A stretch of 64,000 nt of DNA, taken from assembly GCF_000237925.1 (NCBI RefSeq), contig NC_031495.1, positions 36,834,772 through 36,898,771 of the forward strand. The letters are read 5' to 3'. Shown here piece by piece: positions 59,295 to 64,000 of the stretch. The position numbers were made by a program, and so were the translations under genes. The stretch is from Schistosoma mansoni. Lineage: Eukaryota > Platyhelminthes > Trematoda > Strigeidida > Schistosomatidae. The notes below the pieces were generated by a model. It did not search any database. It had not been told where the DNA came from and saw only the letters and a program-made list of their open reading frames with translations. The stretch's first letter is position 1; each line of letters begins with the position of its first letter.

Positions 59295-59426
59295 GTGAAT
59301 GGAGTAACTGTCCATGGTTTCAACGGTCACTACCGAATTTGTATGCTAGCTAGCATTTCTATGATGGCTGAATGGATAATGGAATGGCGTTACTTCTTTG
59401 AGAATAAATAGATCGATCAATTAGAC
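59295..59426 (+). repeat. 132-bp direct repeat, left copy
   Basis: Identical, base for base, to 60825-60956. It directly abuts the LTR that starts at 59427. Confidence 0.95.
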
Positions 59427-59844
59427 TGTTATAACGTATGGCTTCGTAATATATATGAATGTGCAATTTAGGGAGGAGTGAATTTATTGATCGGACGCAA
59501 ATGATACTTGAAATCGTACGAGCAGTCCTGAGTGCTATTCGGCCCTTCCTATCTGCCTAGCCCAGCCCGTTAAGTCCAGAACACAAATAACAGCCTCAGA
59601 AATATGAATCATTATTTACAAACATACTGGGTTTTTATACAAACCAAAGTAATCAATAAACTGATTATAACTCAAGAATCGTATGATAATAAATCAAAGA
59701 TCAAAATAAAGCTAATGATAAGAGAAACACGAATATGAATAGTTTAGTTACGTAACAATTGTACAATAGGAAATAGGCATAATACATTGGTCGATAAATA
59801 GTCCTTAGAGTTAATATTCATAATTCACCAGGGGATATAACACC
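59427..59844 (-). repeat. 3' LTR of the compact element (418 bp)
   Basis: Begins TGTTATATCCCC and ends ACGTTATAACA on the minus strand, with perfect 7-bp terminal inverted repeats TGTTATA/TATAACA. A possible TATA-type GTATAAAAACCC lies near 59635 on that strand. Confidence 0.85.
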
Positions 59845-59856
59845 TCCCCTTTTTGA
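59845..59856 (-). promoter_or_regulatory. Polypurine tract
   Basis: AAAAAGGGGAGG on the minus strand, directly before the 3' LTR: the plus-strand DNA primer site for reverse transcription. Confidence 0.75.
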
Positions 59857-59896
59857 GAAATCCGGAGTTGACATCCGGATTTTAAATTTCTCGAAT

Positions 59897-60784
59897 TCAC
59901 CCTCCCCCACGAAAGATTGTTGGATCCTCATGTACCCAAGTTACCATTATTGTGACATTATTTAAAACATATTCGTCGTATTTAACGGAGAATCCACAAG
60001 AACTGATTAGATCGTGAGGATCGACGACATTCGATTTGAGGTCACCAGCGTTTGATTCTTGTGAAACAGTTTCCTTGAATTTACTCGGAACCTCATTAGT
60101 AGATAATGAATCATTAGGATAATCAGTATCTATGAAAGTCGTATTGGATTCTTGATTATCATTTAATGCATCCGATATTTTTCTCCCATTTTTATAAGAG
60201 ATTTGAACAGGAACATATGAATCAGCAAAATAATCGGGATCTGGCAGAACAATTAGATAATCTTGATCATTAGATTCATTAGAAAAATTTTTTGCATCAT
60301 GACTGGTTTGATTTGGCGCCACTATATTCACTATACTGCTCGGTTTGTTCCCCGTTTCTTCGTGGGCGGGTACTGCAGCAATTTTATGGGCGCTTAATAA
60401 GATATTGTCTTTCTGTGAACTGGACGATTCATTGTTCGCACGTTTTGTTTCAGGGATAGTAGGATTTGAGCCACGTATAGGGCATGCCTCTGAAACAGAC
60501 AATACTGGATTACTGGGCTGATCATATGTGACTATTGTTTCGCTTAAATTACTGCTTTTCACGGATTCATAGAGGCTTTCCCCGGTATATTCATTTGTTC
60601 TGCAATCGATTTCCAGTTCTGTACGCAATTTAGAAATCAATGCGTCAACTTCCGTTGCACCCCCAAAGCATGGGTGATACAGCAGCTTCGCATGTAACTT
60701 GTCAATGAAATCCAACTGACTCTTTTTAAAACGCTGCTCTTGTCTCTGGATTAGCAACTGAAATTGATCGGAAGTTAAAGCCAT
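59897..60784 (-). CDS. ORF of compact LTR element (Gag-like N-terminus, unknown body)
   Basis: A 295-residue open frame with a true ATG, 14 bases from the primer-site end. The N-terminus MALTSDQFQLLIQRQ with a Lys/Arg-rich helix to about residue 35 resembles the start of schistosome gypsy Gag proteins. The rest is acidic, rich in Ser, Asn and Asp, and looks disordered (NESSSSQKDN, NDQDYLIVLPDPDYFADS). The C-terminus ends VHEDPTIFRGGG. No zinc knuckle, protease, RT or integrase motif is visible. Possibly the two ends of an ancestral gag-pol with the middle replaced; it may be the packaged or structural product of a non-autonomous element, but its role is unknown. An in-frame extension upstream of this Met runs into the LTR end and was not used. 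Confidence 0.7.
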   Translation of the reverse strand: MALTSDQFQLLIQRQEQRFKKSQLDFIDKLHAKLLYHPCFGGATEVDALISKLRTELEIDCRTNEYTGESLYESVKSSNLSETIVTYDQPSNPVLSVSEACPIRGSNPTIPETKRANNESSSSQKDNILLSAHKIAAVPAHEETGNKPSSIVNIVAPNQTSHDAKNFSNESNDQDYLIVLPDPDYFADSYVPVQISYKNGRKISDALNDNQESNTTFIDTDYPNDSLSTNEVPSKFKETVSQESNAGDLKSNVVDPHDLISSCGFSVKYDEYVLNNVTIMVTWVHEDPTIFRGGG

Positions 60785-60791
60785 TTTTTTT

Positions 60792-60803
60792 ACCCAGTCG
60801 CCA
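60792..60803 (-). promoter_or_regulatory. Primer binding site
   Basis: TGGCGACTGGGT on the minus strand, two bases inside the LTR end, complementary to a tRNA 3' end ending in CCA. The tRNA was not identified. Confidence 0.6.
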
Positions 60804-60824
60804 GTTGTTATAACGTATAGACTC

Positions 60825-60956
60825 GTGAATGGAGTAACTGTCCATGGTTTCAACGGTCACTACCGAATTTGTATGCTAGCTAGCATTTCTATGATGGCTG
60901 AATGGATAATGGAATGGCGTTACTTCTTTGAGAATAAATAGATCGATCAATTAGAC
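60825..60956 (+). repeat. 132-bp direct repeat, right copy
   Basis: Identical to 59295-59426. It replaces the expected 5' LTR body of the compact element. Confidence 0.95.
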
Positions 60957-61135
60957 AATCTTACATCTAGTTCTTTACTATTTCATTTTTGTATGGGTTA
61001 CATGATTTCAACAAGTAAAATAGAATTATCACTTTTGAGTTTCCAATAATATTAGTTGCTAAGGTAAATCAAACTAAAATATCTTAGAATTGTTCTCAAC
61101 TATTATATCAGTTTTCTACGTATATTTTTTTAAAG

Positions 61136-61318
61136 GTACATTAGACGTATTAACGGCAGTAAGAATCAGCGAACAAGCATATGTACAAACTTCACCTGGT
61201 CGATGCCGTCAAGATTCAAATGATTTGGCAACATCATCAAATGTTGCAGAAAGAAATGTAGCTTATTCTGTTCCTCGTGGATTAAATCTTTACATAGAAG
61301 GTCGGTCTTTAATCCCTG
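61136..61318 (+). CDS. Collagen-like gene, exon 2 (TSPN domain, first part)
   Basis: 183 bp, phase 1 at both ends, between TTTTAAAG and GTAAGTT. Encodes TLDVLTAVRISEQAYVQTSP then GRCRQDSND and VAYSVPRGLNLYIEGRSLIP. The DVL start, the single Cys after ~20 residues and the closing segment follow the N-terminal TSPN domain of fibrillar collagens. Confidence 0.72.
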
Positions 61319-61659
61319 GTAAGTTTTGCATTTTCATTTATTTAATAATTACTAAAAATAACCCTTTCTGAAACTGAAAACGTTGATTCTTTCACTTCGT
61401 TATCGATTGTCAATTATCAATAGAACTATTTATAAGGGTTCCTATTGATCACCTCCAAATGAATAATAATAATAACTGTTATTTGATTGAATTATTTCCT
61501 TTAAATTGTTCTGTTTGAAAAATGGTAGAATAACATAAGAACTATTACTTTCTCATTTTAATAGGATCTTTTATTTAATAACCACCATTATCTATAATGT
61601 CATTAGGCCAAGACCCAAGCACAACCTACCGCAGCATCTCAATCAAGTCATCTATACCG

Positions 61660-62400
61660 AACTAGGCTGTGGCCTCTGCATCAATAAGCCTCAACACACA
61701 CAGGAGAAAAGGCAAGACTCTCAAATACAACACGGGGAATACCAACCCAGTCACACTTGATGGAGAAACTCTGGAAGAGATGTAAACATTCACGTACCTG
61801 GGAAGCATCATTGATAAACAAGGAGGATCGGATGCAGATTTAAAGGCAAGGATTGGCAAAGCAAGGACCGAATTCCTACAATTGAAGAACATATGGAACT
61901 CAAAACAACTATCAACTAACTCCAAAGTGAGAATCTTCAATACGAACGTCCTACTGTACGGAGCCGAAACGTAGAGAACCATTACATCCATCGTCAAGAA
62001 GGTACAAGTATTTATAAGCAGTTGTCTACGCAAAATACTCAACATTCACTGGCCGGATACTATCAGCAACAGCATTTTATGGGAGAGGACAAACCAGCTT
62101 CCAGCTGATGGGGAAATTAGGAAAGGACGTTGGAAGTGGATAGGACATACATTAAGGAAATCACCAAACTCCATCACGAGGCAAGCCCTAACTTGGAATG
62201 GTAAAAGGAAGCGGAAAAGAGGAAGGCCAAAGAACATATTACGCCGGAAAATAGAAGCAAATATGAAAAGGATGGACAACAACTGGAAAGGGTTGCTCAG
62301 GACAGGTTTGGATGGAGAATGCTGGTGTGCAGCCCATGCTCTTCCACGAGGGGTAACAGGTGTAAGTGAGTTAGTAAATAAGTAAATAAGTAAGTAGGTA
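61660..62400 (+). mobile_element. C-terminal fragment of RTE-like family 1 with GTAA tail
   Basis: Plus strand: VASASISLNTHRRKGKTLKY-type segment, then [16 protein letters not shown]-type, [36 protein letters not shown] and the tail GTAAGTGAGTTAGTAAATAAG. Stops and small shifts present. 5'-truncated. Confidence 0.82.
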
Positions 62401-62480
62401 TTATCTATAATACTTCTATAAATAGTTTAAAGAAATATTTTATTGAACGTATACATTAAAATGTTTGAATAATTGGCAAT

Positions 62481-62614
62481 CTCTGCTTACCATGCTTGTG
62501 AATTAAGGCTATATCGAGGCAATACGCACAGTATGCACATATGCCAATTAGAGACTGACCAGTTACAGTCCTAACAAATCGATGGGAAGATTCAAACAAA
62601 CAATACTGAATGAA
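62481..62614 (+). mobile_element. Sm-alpha-type SINE, partial (A5)
   Basis: Flanked by TGGCAAT (62474-62480 and 62615-62621). It contains only the segment from GCTTACCATGCTTGTG to TTCAAACAAACAATACTG; no ribozyme and no Pol III boxes. Confidence 0.7.
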
Positions 62615-63093
62615 TGGCAATACTTACTGTTTATCAATTAAAATAATAAATTCAATGTGGAATAGTTTATTATTTAACTTGGAATTAATTTATCTGAGCT
62701 TAGTGTTTTACTGAATTCCTTGTATTATTTATATTATAAATGCAGTTCAAGTGTTTCATGATCCTTTTCGATTAATTGTATTTCCGCAAATTCACTCAGA
62801 AAACAATTGTTTTTCAATATTTATTTAATTTGTAACATAGCAAATAGTGTTTAGCTGTTTGTATTCAGTATAACTATAGTCCATAAATTAGTTTTTGGTA
62901 ATTTTCTGTGATCCTTCTAAGGTGAACATAGTTTATGTGAGACTTTCAGGTAATTTACTCATTTAGTTATATACTTGCCCTGTTAAAGTTAGCTTACTTG
63001 ATAACCTCATAGTCAACTGAGAAGAACCATTTTTTACCCACTTATGTCTTTTGAGTAGTAATTGTACTAACAGAATATCCTTTTTATGTACAG

Positions 63094-63349
63094 ATTCATT
63101 TCCTCCAGATCTGTCTATTTTATTTACCATTCGATTGGAATTAAATTTGGAAAAAGAGTTTTTCACTCTATATGATCGACATGGACGAATGATTTTACGC
63201 ATAATAATTGGCTCACATTTGCAATTAGAATATTTATCAAGAGAATCACAATCTAGTCAGCTTTTTGATGTGCATCCTCGAGATTTAAAAACACAGTCAG
63301 GAAAAACATTAGAGAAAGCTATTTTTAAAACTCGTCTAAATGATGGCCT
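63094..63349 (+). CDS. Collagen-like gene, exon 3 (TSPN domain, second part)
   Basis: 256 bp, entered in phase 1 (G+AT gives Asp) and left in phase 2 at GTAAGT (63350). Encodes FPPDLSILFTIRLELN, FFTLYDRHGRMILRIIIG and HLQLEYLSRES, the core beta-strands of a TSPN/laminin-G-like domain, then LFDVHPRDLKTQSGK. The next exon lies beyond the window. Confidence 0.75.
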
Positions 63350-63355
63350 GTAAGT

Positions 63356-64000
63356 TAATGAGTGTTACTTTAGTAATCTTTCATTTAGAACTAGTGGTTT
63401 TATTCCATTTCTGTTTCAAGGAGTGTTCTGTTATTTGTTCCTTTCTGTTGGGTTGTTTTTTCTGATATCTATCAATGAAGCCAAATGTTTTCATCCCTAG
63501 AATATGTGAAATGTGATTAACAAGGGAATCCAAGACGCATGTTTCTCCCTATTTGGAATTAGTTAGCTAGACTGTACGAACTCTTGCTAATAATTTATGT
63601 CACTAGTTTAAAAACAACTAAGTAGGGATAAAACCTGTTGATTTATGGCTGTACAGACCTAGACTGTATGCTTCTGAAGTGTAGTGAGTGAACTTTGAAT
63701 ATCATAAAACATAAATTACCTTATTCATATCTAGGCTAAGTATTCTTTCTAGGTTTTTTTGAGAAGCATCTCATATGAATATACACGACTATACTAAAGT
63801 TCGAAACACTAATCAGGTGCAGAATGTTAGTTACTCATAATTCAGAAGACTGAACAAATTAAACGTTTTTGTAATTCCTCAATTACTTCATGTTTTTTTT
63901 CACGAAATGAAAATACGAAAAATAGGATCAGGCACAACCATTAAAAATTAGAGTTATTATTTTAAATACCAAGAAAATCCTGCCATCATTAAAATTTTGC
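63356..64000. other. Intron 3 start of the collagen-like gene
   Basis: No exon found to the window edge. It contains a decayed SINE at 63515-63600. Confidence 0.5.
63515..63600 (-). mobile_element. Sm-alpha-type SINE remnant with decayed hammerhead
   Basis: Minus strand: CTAACTAATTCCAAATAGGG and AGAAACATGCGTCTTGGATT match the ribozyme region but with several core positions lost. Confidence 0.5.

Larger units (their letters stand above)
59427..60824 (-). mobile_element. Compact LTR element with a single ORF, 5' LTR nearly absent
   Basis: Minus-strand order: short LTR end (60806-60824), primer binding site (60792-60803), one ORF (60784-59897), polypurine tract (59856-59845) and 3' LTR (59844-59427). 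The interior is under 1 kb and has no protease, RT or integrase, so the element is non-autonomous. The ORF is intact, so insertion is probably recent. Divergent LTR relatives lie at 40269-40787 and 35530-36305. Confidence 0.82.
44228..61135 (+). other. Intron 1 of the collagen-like gene (~16.9 kb)
   Basis: Bounded by GTAAGT at 44228 and a T-rich acceptor TTTTTTTAAAG at 61135. It hosts SINEs, RTE-like fragments, a Penelope-like scrap and an LTR element. Stretches with nothing recognised: 44228-46621, 47121-49468, 49857-51898, 52091-52779, 53240-53840, 54111-54577, 54821-55370, 57441-58117 and 58431-59294. Confidence 0.55.
61319..63093 (+). other. Intron 2 of the collagen-like gene (1775 bp)
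   Basis: GTAAGTT donor to TTTTTATGTACAG acceptor. It holds an RTE-like fragment and a SINE; the remaining parts (61319-61659, 62622-63093) show nothing recognisable. Confidence 0.65.

Noticed and set aside
60785-60853. N-terminal extension of the compact LTR element ORF
   Set aside because: It begins with TTG in flanking repeat DNA and crosses the LTR end and primer binding site; the ATG at 60784 is the sensible start.

Overview
The window looks like nuclear DNA of a blood fluke (genus Schistosoma; species cannot be fixed from sequence alone). It is AT-rich, introns can be tiny or enormous, and it is packed with retroelements: tRNA-derived SINEs carrying hammerhead ribozymes (Sm-alpha type), RTE-like, CR1-like and Penelope-like non-LTR remnants, a decayed Ty3/gypsy element and several LTRs. 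Few host genes are visible.

Layout. 1-4730: tandem array of a ~1.27 kb unit, each full unit carrying one tRNA-Cys(GCA) gene on the minus strand (three genes; the fourth unit is cut short). 4.7-21 kb: repeats with a possible Cys-rich terminal exon at 6.6 kb, a dead RTE-like element (9.1-12.7 kb) interrupted by an LTR-like block, and several hammerhead SINEs. 21691-22755: an intact rhodopsin-like GPCR with an uninterrupted coding region. 23-33.5 kb: RTE-like fragments, a decayed gypsy element (27.7-30.6 kb) and a CR1-like element on the minus strand (32.1-33.5 kb). 33861-34402: a complete two-exon ZNHIT1 gene (zf-HIT subunit of SWR1/SRCAP chromatin remodellers). 35-43 kb: nested LTR and non-LTR insertions plus a clean solo LTR. 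44101-63349: the first three exons of what I read as a fibrillar collagen alpha chain (signal peptide exon, then two exons of a TSPN domain), running off the right edge. Its first intron is ~16.9 kb and full of mobile elements, including a single-ORF LTR element at 59.4-60.8 kb.

The host genes are unrelated to each other. The unifying theme is ribozyme-bearing retroelements. I see about a dozen hammerhead motifs in two SINE families (two with all core and helix features intact, others decayed), and a third, very small (~75-82 bp) element flanked by target-site duplications at two independent sites, plus one duplex insertion, whose antisense reads as a hammerhead-like core. That mini-element is the best candidate for an under-described system here. 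Three 200-base runs of N are fixed-size assembly gaps, all inside or beside such repeats.
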